From contig BROG01000129.1 of the NCBI GenBank assembly GCA_030159075.1, forward strand, positions 1,020,501-1,084,500: DNA of 64,000 nucleotides, in the 5' to 3' direction. Below the pieces are notes generated by a model that saw only the letters and a list, made by a program, of their open reading frames with translations, made no database searches and had not been told where the DNA came from. Position numbers and translations under genes: made by a program. This document shows, in pieces, positions 46,168-59,640 of this stretch; the stretch's first letter is position 1; each line of letters begins with the position of its first letter. This stretch comes from Atrina japonica (lineage: Eukaryota; Mollusca; Bivalvia; Pterioida; Pinnidae).

Positions 46168-48124
46168 GATATATTGAACCCGAAGGAAATTTTTTTAAGT
46201 TTCAATTAAAAAAAATGTTTCCATCTTTTTCAGTTTTATATTATATAAATCTTGTATATGTAAATTGTTTCCATCCATTGCTTCGTCCAGGGTTTACAGT
46301 TGTGTGACATAGATAAATAACACCAAGGTAAGATTACATGCCATGTTTGTTAAGGAACAATGCTAATACACAAAATTATTTCCGCTGCTCGACTTTGGTA
46401 AATATATACCTTTAATTCTCTTGTTCATCAATGAGAAGATGTTTAGGAAATAAACACCTGCACACTTTCGTCAAAATCATCTGTTTAGCCACCGGTATCT
46501 TCCTTTTATTCCAAAGCAAATCTTTCGAAACAAACGTTACAATATCAATGGTGAAAGCAAATATTTCACTATGATTTAAAGTATTTAAATTTGTTTCAAT
46601 TTGTTTTGTGAATGTACAGTTATTGAAACGTAAAGAATTTACAAAAGTATTTACCCAGGCTTGTCGTAAATCTGTATCCGAGACATAATTAACATAATGC
46701 TAATCATGGGGTACTTCAAAACGAAATACTATTACTTATTCCAGCAACTCCTACATCATTTCGAAGTCAGAGTTTACTGAACTATTACATGAAGGCTAAG
46801 AAAAGAATTTCAATGAATGATTTTATAACTGAACTGTTTTAATGGTTTCTTTTAACAGTAAGGTGATTAATGTCAGCATGCTTCTTCATCATTTCAGATC
46901 CAGTTACTCTCTATTCAAGATACACAGCAGTTTCATAACAATTATGAAAGTAGAAAAGAAAGCAGTGTGTTTCCTTGGCTTTTTATGGACCGTCGTTCAT
47001 CGCTATAGGGCCATTAACTGTTAATGTTAAGATTATAAAACACACCTTTATAAGACACCTGTACAATTATCTCACTCTTTACTATCATTTTGCATATCAA
47101 CATTATATACATTTATGTGTTTGGGGTATTAACACACTTTTCTAGTACCTGGTTAGTTCGGCAGTTCAAAATATATTACAGACTACAGTTTAAACGAACT
47201 TATAGGCACATATGTCTCAGATGTCGACAGTGTTCAATTATTTTTAAAGCGTCAATTCAATTTATATTTTTTTCTTCAAGAATTCAAATTTTCAATCGAT
47301 ATTTTTGTTGATAAGATATTCTGGACACTGTTGTTTAAAGTTTTCACTTCAGTGCATATTTTGCCAAAGGCTGGGCTGATATTCATGCCGTTATTTTAGT
47401 GTATTGTTGATCACACGGCAGATTAGATGAGGACATAAAAGGCGCTCTACTCTGGACAGATTGTAACTAGCGGTGATATTTTGAGAGCTATAAAGAGTAA
47501 ATATACTTTTGTTTGACAGGAATTCACAGTACAATACAGTGAAAATATTTGGTATAACACTGTGACAGTTGATAATAAGATGGAGAAAATAAGATAATAT
47601 CCTTTTTGAAATATATTTCATTCCATTGTAGTAAGTATTTGTTAACAAAGCCATTCTGCGATAGATTTAAAAAGATTGAAGATGATCCGTTGATGAAAAA
47701 CTTTCAGATACTGTGCAGATTTAATTATTTTTCTAAAGATTTAAAGCTGCTTCAGACATAATGAATATAGATTACAGATACACTTCTACAGAAATATATT
47801 ACAGGTCTACCCTATCAAATACATTTGGTATGCTGGTATCTCGTTTCATAATATTTGTCAGCAGTTTGTTGGTACGGAAACAAACACTCTAGAAGCTATT
47901 TATAGATATTCACAAACAGGCCTAGAACTTTTTAAATACTTGTTAAAACTGAAATTCAAGATGCAGCAAATGATTAGAGCAAGTTTTGTGATACATTCGT
48001 GATTTCGTTTTAGAGGCTAGTTAATGCTGACTTCTAAAAGCATGTAAAATAGTACTTGTAACTGAGTATATCGTATGTGATGGCAGGATATATCATTTAA
48101 TTTCATTGACTGAATTATATGTAT
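46166..48124. other. AT-rich non-coding stretch
   Basis: No gene or repeat supported. Confidence 0.45.
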
Positions 48125-48345
48125 TATAAACCTAATACTAAAGTTATAATTTCACAACAAGGAACCCAAAACAAATGCTCACGACGTTGGTTTATGCCAA
48201 TAAGGTTTCATTAGTTAAACTCCATTTTAAAATAGACGACGAATAGTTCCGCAACAGAATGTGGTATCTAACAAGGTCAAAATTAATTACAAAATCCGTC
48301 TAAAAGCAACCACTACAAAAAGGTGACTATATTAGCTTTCAAGGA
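48125..48345 (-). repeat. Dispersed repeat family R3, copy 4
   Basis: Reverse orientation: TATAAACCTAATACTAAAGT, GCTCACGACGTTGG, TAGTTCCGCAACAGAATGTG and GCAACCACTACAAAAAGGTG. Isolated terminal words of the same family also occur near 22880 and 62845. Confidence 0.7.
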
Positions 48346-49049
48346 AATTATAATTTAGACTGTGCTATCAATTCGAAATATCACTTCAGAATAAAAGAAT
48401 GAAATGGTACTGGAATACTAGGTATCAGGTTTGTGTATATGTACGTGTTTTGACATCCATCAATTCATCCAACCACGTATCTTACTATGTTTGTTACGTG
48501 ACCCATACCATTCACAGGTAGAATACATTTTTAGAAAGTTCGTCAATCCGGGAACATAAATACACCTAGTTCTCATATTGATGCCGGCGTGGTACCTTAA
48601 AATACTAATTCAGTTGGCATAGTCCCACTGCACAAGTAAAAATGTCTGTCCTTCCTATATCTTATTTCATTTTGAGTAAATATATGCTGCGGAATGATAA
48701 CGTATAAACAAATAAAACATTAGGAACAACGTGTGAAGAAACAAAATGTAATCACTTTACATGTGTATGAAACGATAATAGGCTGAGCAAGTTCCTGCAT
48801 ATCATTTCAGGAAACATGAACTTTCGAATAAGTTATAAAGCTTTGGAGCAAGAAAAACGTCATAACTAATCTTAATCTTTAATATGACATGCAATAATTA
48901 TTTTGTCAGTCAGTAATGACAATGCTCATACTTCTGCCCACGGGTTACATGTGTGTTCGCTCAACCATGGGAAATATTGATCAATGTATTTCTCTTAAAT
49001 CGTTTTAGAACTTTCCATGCTGCGTTATGTTGAAATGAAGTACATTCGA

Positions 49050-49350
49050 AAATGAATTTTATATAAAGGTGTTGGCAGTCAAAAATGAATTTTATATAAA
49101 GGTGTGGGCAGTCCAAAATGAATTTTATATAAATGTTTGGGCAGTCCAAAATGAATTTTATATAAAGGTTTGGGCAGTCCAAAATGAATTTTATATAAAG
49201 GTGTGGGCAGTCCAAAATGAATTTTATATAAAGGTGTGGGCAGTCCAAAATGAATTTTATATAAAGGTGTGGGCAGTCCAAAATGAACTTTATATAAAGG
49301 TGTGGGCAGTCAAGAATGAATTTTATATAAAGGTGTGGGCAGTCCAAAAT
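49050..49350. repeat. 33-bp minisatellite, about nine copies
   Basis: The unit contains AATGAATTTTATATAAAGGT and GTGGGCAGTCC. The period is a multiple of three, so both strands stay open (NEFYIKVWAVQ on +, DCPHLYIKFIL on -). The copies are nearly identical, which points to recent expansion rather than protein selection. Confidence 0.9.
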
Positions 49351-50379
49351 GAAACTGAGGTGGTGATCGTTATGTTCATATTTGTACTTACAGGCTTAAA
49401 TATAGAATTATTAATTCATGGAGCTGCAATTATTTATAGAATATTAAAATACATTTCACATTAATCATACCCTTAAAAATGATTTTTGTAATCTTCTGTT
49501 AATGTGTGTGTGGTACTATAGACGTACTGGTAATTTTATGTATATCTAGGTATTGTTTATTCTTGTTGTTGAACTTCAAAAGATTTAACTCCAAAATCTT
49601 TAAAATACACAGACATAAAACATTAAATAACAATATTTACTGTAAATAACAGTGATCTAAATTCAATAAAATCCGTGCATTGATCTTATCATAAAACTAA
49701 ACATGGGAAAATCATAAAAATTGTTCTATGTACATAAAATACTAGTTAACTATCTAAATACGCAGCATAATTTACCTTTTACGTTATATATAAACAAAAT
49801 AAACGTTGTAATCTTCGAGCAAAATTATTTTTAAACAATTTAAATCAGTTTTCCCAGTGAACGTTCCAAAAAAATAAAATAAATACATGCTTCAATGTTT
49901 TTCGATTCCCACGGTTACCCGTGATGAAATGAGTAATACAAGAAAAAAATACCGGATGCCGTTTGATTGTAACGGTAGAATATACGACAGGTAAACCCAC
50001 CTCATTTCAAAATGCATTTGTCTTTCTGAAAATGAAGATGACACCCTGCAGGCAAACTCCAATTTCATGTTAGTTAACTGTGATGGAAATCTAACGAAAT
50101 TAATTTGGCAACTAAGACTGGTTCTTACCTGTACTGATTCAGAGTGATTTTTACTTTCAAAATCAAATAAAGGTAGATGTGATTGTATGGTATTATGTAA
50201 CAGAAAATATTCTAACTTTTTATCATGTATGGATTGTAGCAATGCTTTTTTATGCAAAAACCTGTTGTTGAATGTGCATTTTAAATCTTAAATTCACTAT
50301 TTACTTATAGTATTACACATAAAAATTCCATTATCGATAAACAGATACATGTATATTCATGAAGCACTATTGAAGTCGT

Positions 50380-50567
<188 letters not shown>

Positions 50568-50967
50568 TGAACTACCAACATTATGACAAAGTGTGAATGA
50601 AGTGTGAATGAAATCATTCATTTCACTCACATTACGTTATATCTATATCGTTGGTAGTTTAGTTTCACACTAATACATTTTATCTCGATCTGGATCACCA
50701 TTTAATAGGTAACGATTCGTCTGTATTCCATGTTTGTGTGGGTGTGTGCTTACGTGTGAGTGTGTGTTGGCGTTTTTATGTTTTTATAATATCAGTCCTG
50801 AAGAATGGACGTTTCGTCCCGAAGATTTGACTCTTTTTTTCCGTGTCGTTAGGCATTTTAATGATTTATCCATTGTAAACTACATCAGTATTAAACACAT
50901 TTCGGCTCTATCTTTACGACCGAGTTCTGAATTCTACTCACTGCTATCGAAACATTCATATTTGTGA

Positions 50968-51060
50968 TTGTGTAGATGGCTAAGTGGTTAGGGTGTCAAG
51001 CATGGGGCCAGGGGCGATTGGTCGAGAGTTCGAACCCCAGCAAGGGCATGGAGAGTTTGT
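50968..51060 (+). mobile_element. tRNA-derived SINE head, different family
   Basis: A box TGGCTAAGTGG at 50977-50987 and B box AGTTCGAACCCC at 51027-51038, spaced as in tRNA-derived RNA polymerase III promoters. The head resembles serine/leucine-type tRNAs (ATGGCTAAGTGGTTAGGG). The 5' and 3' ends cannot pair as an acceptor stem, so it is not a functional tRNA. Confidence 0.6.
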
Positions 51061-52539
51061 AGGTTCCTTGTTATTTCTGTATTTATGCTTTACGTATGAT
51101 TTATTTACGCAGATAGCATCATTTCTGATCCACGGTTCATAGTAAATATGTAATGTTGTAGTGATTTCTGTGCTCTCTATATAGAACCAACCAGAATCTA
51201 TCATCTTATGTTCATTTTGCCTACTCTATATGGCATTTCAATATGTATGCAGATAATATACATACAGCGGTAACATTACGACCTTTTCAGATGATAAATG
51301 TTCAATTTTGTTATACTCGTATCATACTTTATAAATCAATTAAAATGTTTTGCTAGCTTTTAAACATTGCTGCTACCATTTGTGATTCAAATAAGTTTTG
51401 AAAATAGCTTTCCATCCCGTAAGTTTTGTTCTTTTTAAAATCCGTTATTTAAAAAATCAGATATTATGTTCATGCAACAGTATATGATGCGTACATTGTG
51501 TAGTAAGATTATGATTCATTTTGAATATCTTAAAGAAGAACAACATTTATCTGTAGAAAAGGACTTCATAAGGATAATGCATATAAAAAGAGAAACCATC
51601 TATGAAGTAAAAAATGTGAACAAAATGGAAAATCGGAGAAGATATGATACGAACAAGTGTAGAAACAGGACACCATTACTCCACGCAACGTTAGATTTTG
51701 TTAACAATAGCTCATCTTTTATGACATGTGCTGATATATTTCGAAGAAGTGAACTAAATCAAAATGTATTGGCATAGAATAGAAGGCTTTATATTAAACT
51801 CGAAAAATTAACATCAAATTAAGTGAAATTTATGGAGTTATGGATATAAAGAGTCGAGTGACAAAATAAAAAAAAAGAATACAAAGTAATAAACGTAACA
51901 AAGTCGATACTTAGGTAAGACCCATGGTATTTGAATAGAATGTAGACAATATCTATAAGTACTTTATATGTGAGTACTAATGTACTGCCGGGTATCCCCT
52001 TTTCTGGTGACACAAATATACAAATCGAATTCAGAAACGTTATATTGTATGTCAGATTTTACAATTTTCATAAAAAAGAACCTTACTTATTTCAGGGCAT
52101 TGATCCAAATGAACACTTCAAAAACATTTTTTTAAAAAGAATATGAATGTGATTTATTCTCTTGTTTAGATATATTCCAATCATTTTATTCATTTAATTT
52201 CGAAAAAATAATGCAAAAGAAATAAATATACTAGAAAAAGGAAGTCAAGCTGCACCTGTCTATACCAATGTTCAGCGTTCAATGTCACACATAACGGTGA
52301 GACATAGAATGGGAAATCTTGAATGTCTAACCAGTTTATTTATGCATTTAATGTGTATCCTCTGCCTTTTCAAAGTTAAAGTTTTACTACAAAGCTTACG
52401 TAATCTCTGTAATTCAGATTTTGTAAGGTAAAGATAGACAATGAAATATAGATTGATGAATACTTATTGATTATGTTTTAGTCAAATGTGCCTTGAATAC
52501 AATTTCAATAACGTATGATTTTCGAAAAAGTAAAATGAA
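51061..52539. other. AT-rich non-coding stretch
   Basis: A 103-codon plus-strand frame at 51466-51777 is basic and of normal complexity but unrecognised; probably chance. Confidence 0.4.
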
Positions 52540-52850
52540 GAAGTACCAATTAATAATCGAAGCTTAAGTCCGAATTAAATGTGTAATGGTCTCAACATGA
52601 CGAACAATTGCGAACGTTGACATTAAACGCGGTTTTCGATATCCCTGTGTCAATAATTTGTCAGTAAGTAGTTTACCTCTGTATATGAACTATTCATATG
52701 TTGTACACGCCCTGGCATATCGGATCATTTGTAAAATATAAACTCCATAAGTTGTGAAATGAAAACGTCATAGGCAGGAGAAGATGGTATATTACTGCTT
52801 AGAAATTGGAAGGCTTTGTGGTGAGAAAAAGCATTCTATTGTTATTATTC
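52540..52850 (-). mobile_element. Mosaic fragment of two Penelope-like subfamilies
   Basis: 52540-52615 matches the second-subfamily 3' region at 62.97-63.06 kb (AGAAGTA, GGTCTCAACATGA). 52615-52748 matches the first subfamily (AACGTTGACATTAAACGCGG, CTGGCATATCGGATCATTTG). 52749-52840 switches back to the second (TTGTGAAATGAAAACG, CATAGGCAGGAG). At the second switch about 25 bases of the same coding region are represented twice. Confidence 0.75.
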
Positions 52851-53559
52851 TTTGTATGTAGATTCAATTTAATTTGAAAATAAAAGAAAGTCAAATTATT
52901 TATTTGCCGCTTACATTTTAGTGTTTATACTATTAACATTTTTATTAGTGCTTTCCTCTTTTTGTAATAATTTGGGGGAAAGCTACTTCACGAATGAAGA
53001 CACATTTCTTAACATAATTCGAATGGGTTATCATTGAACATATGTACCTTTAGTTCTCGAGAACCATTAGCGACCTGATGGTATCATTTTTGAGAACCTC
53101 CGTTTAATGTGTAATGTATTATTTTTAGATTTGACAGTTCGCCCCATTACATTTTGTGACGGTCTATGTCACAACGAAATACGAAGATGATGAACATTAT
53201 CGTAAAACAAAGGCATTGACACGTGTACTTATTCTTATCAAATGACAGAAACCTAATACCATAATGTCACTTTGTATACAAGATTTATATGGTAATATTT
53301 CGTGTAACGTCCTTTTTGTATCAACTTTGTACGGTGTACGAGGTTACATCTGCCAGTGGTAGTGTTCGAATCGCAAGCGGCATCACATCATAACAAAAAC
53401 TATTGTAGCACTTCCCGTATAGCTTGTGACATTTAAATGAAAATATATGGCGGGATGTAAAGCGTCAATCAAACAAATAATCAATTGGAACTTATAATGG
53501 GATGCACAGTCCCTACTCTGACTATAGTACCAACGACCAGTTATTATTTTATGTAAATG

Positions 53560-53845
53560 ACGGAATTGTATTTGTTGGTTGCATTGATGTCCAACGTCCC
53601 ACTCAAGAATCTTTCACTCATATTGAGACGTCACCAATGGCGATGAAGGGCTTCAAAGTTTGGCCTATGCTTGGCACTTACGACCATTGATCATTAAGTT
53701 CTTTAACGTGCCAACACCTACTGTGACCTCTCTTTTTACCGTCTCACCCGAAGGACAGGAATCCGATCTGTCTCCGGTTGGGCTCGAACTCACAACCGCT
53801 CGATCAAGGGTCGATCGCGCTACCGACTGAGCCAGGCCAGCTCGT
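53560..53845 (-). mobile_element. tRNA-related SINE, copy 3, most complete
   Basis: Minus strand begins at 53845 with a tRNA-like head. The A box TGGCTCAGTCGG is at 53834-53823 and the B box GAGTTCGAGCCC at 53791-53780, a type 2 RNA polymerase III promoter. The body (GTCCTTCGGGTGAGACGG, TAAGTGCCAAGCATAGGCC, GGTGACGTCTCAATATGAGT) is the part shared with the other two copies. Such central blocks define molluscan SINE superfamilies such as the V-SINE RUDI; which one this is needs alignment. Confidence 0.85.
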
Positions 53846-55799
53846 AAATGACAGAGGACTAATCGATAAATATCACTCTTATATTTACTATGGACATTGG
53901 ATCACTAAAGGTGAAATGTTCAATGCAATTGTGAAATAAGTTCTATGTTTGCACTTTCATATCTCCACTACATGTGCAATTGAAATTGCAGTCATTTTAC
54001 ATTGCATAACATGTATAGGATAATATAACAGAAAACGACAACATTATTTTACACAGATCAGTCAGATCCTGGATTGCAAGGTAGAATTTCATTGAAATAT
54101 TTTTTCGAGAATGTCCGTGTCAAAAGGCCTACGGCTGTACTTGAAATGCTGGATACCTGTGTAACTTTAGTAACAATTTGATTTTACTTTTACTTATGCA
54201 TTTGTATTGCTTTCATTTACATTTACATTTTACAGATTTTAATGACATTTCATGTGTACTTCGTTATGCTGATTTAGGTGTCCGAGATTAGGTTGAAATA
54301 AACTTCATTTTTTTCTGATTCCGAGCCCAGTGCAACGTTACTTATACATGATATTTTACAACATAGATTTCTAATGTGATATATTGAGCCATAATGTCTG
54401 ATTTTAAGTAATAGGCCGGACGGACACAAAACCATTAAGAAAATCTATGGGCAAAAGCATTCATATTAAAAAGCTGTAAGTAAACGTGTTTATATCTTTA
54501 AACTATTCTTGCTACCTTTGTATCCCATAATCAATGGTAAGGCATTAGGTTATATTTTTGTCATACTGACTTTAAGTGTATAATGCTGACATAGTATTTA
54601 AATTCAGTTTTAGATGCAAATACAAATCTGGTGATGTTGGACAAACACGGATCTGGAAATCCAGAGGTGGGATCTGGTGACATGGAGGAATAATACATAA
54701 CAAAATGGCTCGTCAAACGTCGGCGTGATTATGACATCAACACGAATAACGTCAAGTAGAAAAGTCATGAGTCAGACATCAATTATGCCGGCAATAAATT
54801 TTCCTTAAACGTATTGTACTTATTGACTGTAGCTCTGATCTGGTGTGTTGTATATTGTGTGTGTGTGTGTTGAAAATCCATAAATTAACATTGCTGCAAT
54901 TAGCAGTAACACAGCCTGGGTGGAATCAGTAGTTAGACCTAACGAAGATGTTTCGAAGACCTTAAGGAATTTATTGATTAAGACCCGAAATTCCCCTGCG
55001 CAGCTAAATGCACATTTTAAATAGATATAGAAATAAAAATGAAACCTCAGGTATCTTGTCATGGAAGGCGTGGCATTTATCATATGGGCAAAAGAGAGAA
55101 CTGTTCCAGAACCTTTTCAATAACCTGTGCTGTCTCAAATTACTGAACATTCTTAACGGACGTAAAAACTAAAAAAAAAAGACTACATCCTTTAATCGTT
55201 TGCAATAGTTTATATATCTACCCCTTCTGCCGAAATATGAAGAGACATTGTCATATTTCCATTTTATTGTCATTTAAGAACGTTTAAATAGTAAACGGAC
55301 ACTTGTAAATCATTGTATAAAATTGAAATTATGACCACTCCAGTATAGTCTAACAGGGAAATGAAATTCATCACAATCTTCGGTATACATGGTATGTAGG
55401 CTACGAACCTTTTGTTTTGATGTTTTTCTGCATTGTCATGCCAGTGCGTTTTAGGCTTTTTATTTTGAAACTAAATAATGATAAGTTGAATTGCTATGGG
55501 TTTTATTTTGATCCGATTTATAACAGAAAAGGCCTTTTATTCCATTATAACGCGTTTATTTATTTTTCATAAGTTATACATTCCCAGTAAATAAGTGCAA
55601 TCCTAAATTAGTAAATGAAATACGTAATTCGTCTTTTGTAAACAGGTATAAATCCTTTCACGCCCATCTAAAGATAACAAAAACTGAAGTGATATGAAAC
55701 TTTGGATGGACATAAAATTAAAATATAATACGTTTCTGTCATAAAACTATTAACTATTTGGAATTATGTAATAGTAATTTACACTAATTACCACAACTA
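53846..55799. other. Mostly AT-rich non-coding stretch
   Basis: Contains the Penelope-like tail at 54615 and a less AT-rich segment at 54835-55015, whose minus-strand frame includes FLKVFETSSLGLTTDSTQAV. I suspect a repeat-derived fragment but cannot name it. Confidence 0.4.
54615..54700 (-). mobile_element. Penelope-like 3' tail fragment
   Basis: TACAAATCTGGTGATGTTGG, ACAAACACGGATCTGGAAAT and GGGATCTGGTGACATGGAGG match the middle of the tail in the minus sense. Both ends are missing. Confidence 0.7.
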
Positions 55800-56612
<813 letters not shown>

Positions 56613-57679
56613 GACACTTACACTGTCATCATCAGTTTCAATGAAACGCTTCAATGGCGTCGCTGATTAAAGTGCCATTCTCTTGTCACTATTTGAGGTA
56701 ATCAGAATTAATTGTAATCCTTACCCCACCTCTAAACTATCCTGACCTCAATTCTTTAAAAGTATCCATTCTTTTAGTGTCTCGTTTAATCTCTTTATAG
56801 TGATGTTTAGATATATCTGATATATTTACAAAGAGGAGAGAACATGTTTTTTATATATGTTGTTTTAAAGATAAAAATATTATATATATATTGCACCATA
56901 GAAAGTTGACTGGATAACCGTGACCAAACCGTCAGTTTTACTCTACGGCATTTACTCAAATACTAACACAAACATTTTATTAGTTGCACACGCCATTTCC
57001 CAAATATGAGTAAGTGCTTTTATCATCTAAGTGTGAAGTACTAAAATAATTTACTGTAGTTTTGAGGAGCGAAATTAATTTATACAGTTAAGTTTAGCTT
57101 TTAGCAAGTTATTAATATTTCCTAATATTCAAATTTGTTATCATACCTTCTTTAACTGCAATTAAAACTTCCCATGGGAAAACATTAAGATCTGTTGCGT
57201 TATACCTATCACAAAGGGTTATGTTGTTTTAGATTTACTGTTAATTCTATCATCACCAAATTATATTACATATGTATGTGATACAGTGTTAATTTCGTCG
57301 CTTACGTTTGCGTGATCAAGGTCATTGATATGGCAGTGTGATGAAGATAGAAATTATAGTTAAAATATAGTCTTAAGCTACCAAAAGTCTTTTTTGAAAA
57401 AATACAACCCGGAAATGATACAATTGCATTGTCACTGCATAATTTGACATTGTATCACTAAGGAGTGAGTGTATTTATTTTGTTTTTGCTTTTTATTCGG
57501 ACTGTACTTAAAGAATCATTCAGATAATCTCACTTTTACAAATAACACTCGTACTCAATTCTATTCTCATTAGCGAAAGGGTGTCAAATTTTTCAAATGT
57601 ATGGTAAAATTACAAGAGATGATAATTATTCCGTTTATCATAACTTTTCAATCTTCAGTGTTATTCATTTACATTATAT
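56613..57679. other. AT-rich non-coding stretch
   Basis: Nothing supportable. Confidence 0.45.
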
Positions 57680-57830
57680 GACTGGTCAACACGGGATGCT
57701 TACTCCTCCATGGCATCTGATCCCACCTCTGGATTTCCAGAGGTTTGTGTTTGTCCGATATTCACCAGATTTGTATCTGTTTCTTGGATATTCTGAAGAT
57801 TTAGACTTTGGTATATGATATTTTTATGTT
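57680..57830 (+). mobile_element. Penelope-like 3' tail fragment
   Basis: Forward-sense copy: GGTCAACACGGGATGCTTAC, TCCATGGCATCTGATCCCAC, GGATTTCCAGAGG and the 3' end TTTGGTATATGATATTTTTA. Confidence 0.75.
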
Positions 57831-58009
57831 ATGCAACTATATAAGGCAGCATTATAAATGTTATCAAGTTTTTAACTATTGGTATTTTATATACATAACC
57901 AATATAAGGGTATCTAGATGTCACTCCATTTAGTCAGGTCCCTTACAGACATATTTTTGCATCCGTGGGAATTTTTGGATGAAAGATAGTGACTATAATT
58001 TTTAACTAC

Positions 58010-58690
58010 CCTAGGTCAATTATGACCTAAAACTGTTGGTTGGCCTATTTTTCTCAGTTAAACAATTTTTTTCTCGAGAAAAACTAGGTTTAACTCATTT
58101 TTTGTGATTTTTGCGCAGTTAAACCTAGTTTTTCTCAATTAAGCCTAGTTTTTCTCCAGATAATGTGGGTTACTGGGAATAGCTAATCTTAACTGATAAA
58201 AAAATAGGTTTGACTGAGAAAATCTAGGTTTAAATGATGAAGCACGCCGAAATTACAGCAATGAGTTAAATCCTAGCTTTTCTCAGTTAAACCTATTTTT
58301 TCTCCAGTTAAATTTAGTTCAACCTGATTTTTTCCAGTTATTCCTAGTTTTTCTGGTATTCCACATTAACTGGAGAACAACTTGATTTAACGGAGGAAAA
58401 CTAGGATTAACTGGAAAAAAATTAAAATCATATTAATACTCATTGATTGTGGCCAGCTAAATATAGTTTTTCTCAGTTAAACCAGGTTTTTCTAGAGGAA
58501 AACTAGGTTTAACTCATTTTTTGTGATTCTGGTGCAGTTAAATCTAGTTTTTCTCAGTTAAACCTAGTTTTTCTCCAGTTAATTTAGGTTACTGAAAAAA
58601 AATTAGGTTTAGCTGGAAAAAAAAATTAGGTTGAACTGAGAAAAACTAGGTTTAACTCATTAATGTGATTTTGGCGTGCCATAAAAGTGT
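58010..58690. repeat. Palindromic CTAGTTTTTCTC / TTTAACTGG repeat, best-preserved array
   Basis: About three higher-order units. Each reads, from the left edge TTTTGGCGCAGTTAA, two forward words (CCTAGTTTTTCTCAGTTAAA, CCTAGTTTTTCTCCAGTTAA), a centre (TGTGGGTTACTGG), then reverse words (TTAGGTTTAACTGGAGAAAA-like, ACTGAGAAAAACTAGGTTTA) to the right edge ACTCATTAATGTGATTTTGG. So each unit is a long imperfect palindrome made of ~20-bp direct repeats in each arm. Confidence 0.85.
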
Positions 58691-59316
58691 CTCAGTTAAT
58701 TATTCCCTCAGTTATAAATTGAGTGCCAGCATATGACTACAATCTGTTGGGTGTGTCCAAAAACACCAGTTTTCAATCCAAAAATAAGCATTAAGCTTAT
58801 CTAATAGTGTATTTTGAATACATAACTATCTTTAGTTTTAAATACATTCAATAGTCTATCTTCACCATCTTGTTCTAACATTTATTTATTTTCTATTCTG
58901 CATGATCTATCAACGATTGCTACTTAACATATATCCTATTTTTTTCTGCTGAAGTAAACACGCCAGGTCAGATTGCGATCTTTTGGAATTTTGTATTGTG
59001 ATACAAATTCAATTTCTTTTGTCATTTGCTCATATTTTCATTTAGTGTTTATGTTACAATATATCTACATAAATTTCGACAATGTTGAATGTCAACACTT
59101 CATACATAAAACAAACATTGAATGAGTAAAGGCATTTGAAAAACTGGCATGAAGCTACTTCGACATGATAGTTGTCAATGTCATTTTGGAAGCGGTCCTG
59201 TCTTAATTCGTCCGTCTGTCCTTCCGCTATTCATCCGCTATATTGTTTTGTTAATGTTTTGTTGGTGCTCACCATTCATTTAATTGCCTTAATTGCATTT
59301 GTCCATGTTTTGAAGT

Positions 59317-59515
59317 CTATTTTTTAAGCCCTCTCACCTCAGTTATTCTCCAATTCTCCTTTGGTCTAACTCTCTCGTGTTTTCCCTCTGGTGTCCATTT
59401 TATAATACCAATATGGCATGTGTCCTTTTTTATGACGTTACTGATCTCTTCCATTCCAGCTCTTTCCCTCAGTGTCTCAGTCCCACCATCAGAGGCCATA
59501 GATCTTCAGGATTCT
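59317..59515 (-). pseudogene. C-terminal remnant of a LINE (non-LTR) ORF2-type protein
   Basis: Minus-strand translation gives IIKWTPEGKHERVRPKENWR. The WxPEGKR-x-RGRPK-x-TWR pattern is a hallmark of the C-terminal region of many animal endonuclease/reverse-transcriptase LINEs. Two of the usual basic residues are changed. Only about 60 residues remain; no RT or endonuclease domain is visible next to it. Confidence 0.55.
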
Positions 59516-59519
59516 TCTC

Positions 59520-59640
59520 TTGGTTTCCAGAGGTCCGTGTTTGTCCATTTTCACCGGATTTGTATATATGACATGGACATTCTATTTATTTATACTTATT
59601 TATCTGAGTTTTTTTTATATTCTTAAGCATTTGTGTTGGA
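59520..59640 (+). mobile_element. Penelope-like 3' tail fragment
   Basis: GGTTTCCAGAGGTCCGTGTT, TTCACCGGATTTGTATATAT and TATCTGAGTTTTTTTTATAT in the forward sense. It directly follows the LINE fragment at 59317-59515, so one element has landed in or beside the other. Confidence 0.75.

Noticed and set aside
49050..49350. Possible CRISPR array
   Set aside because: The units are contiguous, with no unique spacers, in an animal genome; it is a minisatellite.
49892..50257. 121-codon minus-strand frame
   Set aside because: Normal-looking composition but no motif, no splice or promoter context, and no recognisable family; a frame of this length can occur by chance in 64 kb.
50968..51060. Functional tRNA gene
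   Set aside because: A and B boxes are present, but there is no acceptor-stem pairing and no clean anticodon arm; a SINE head fits better.
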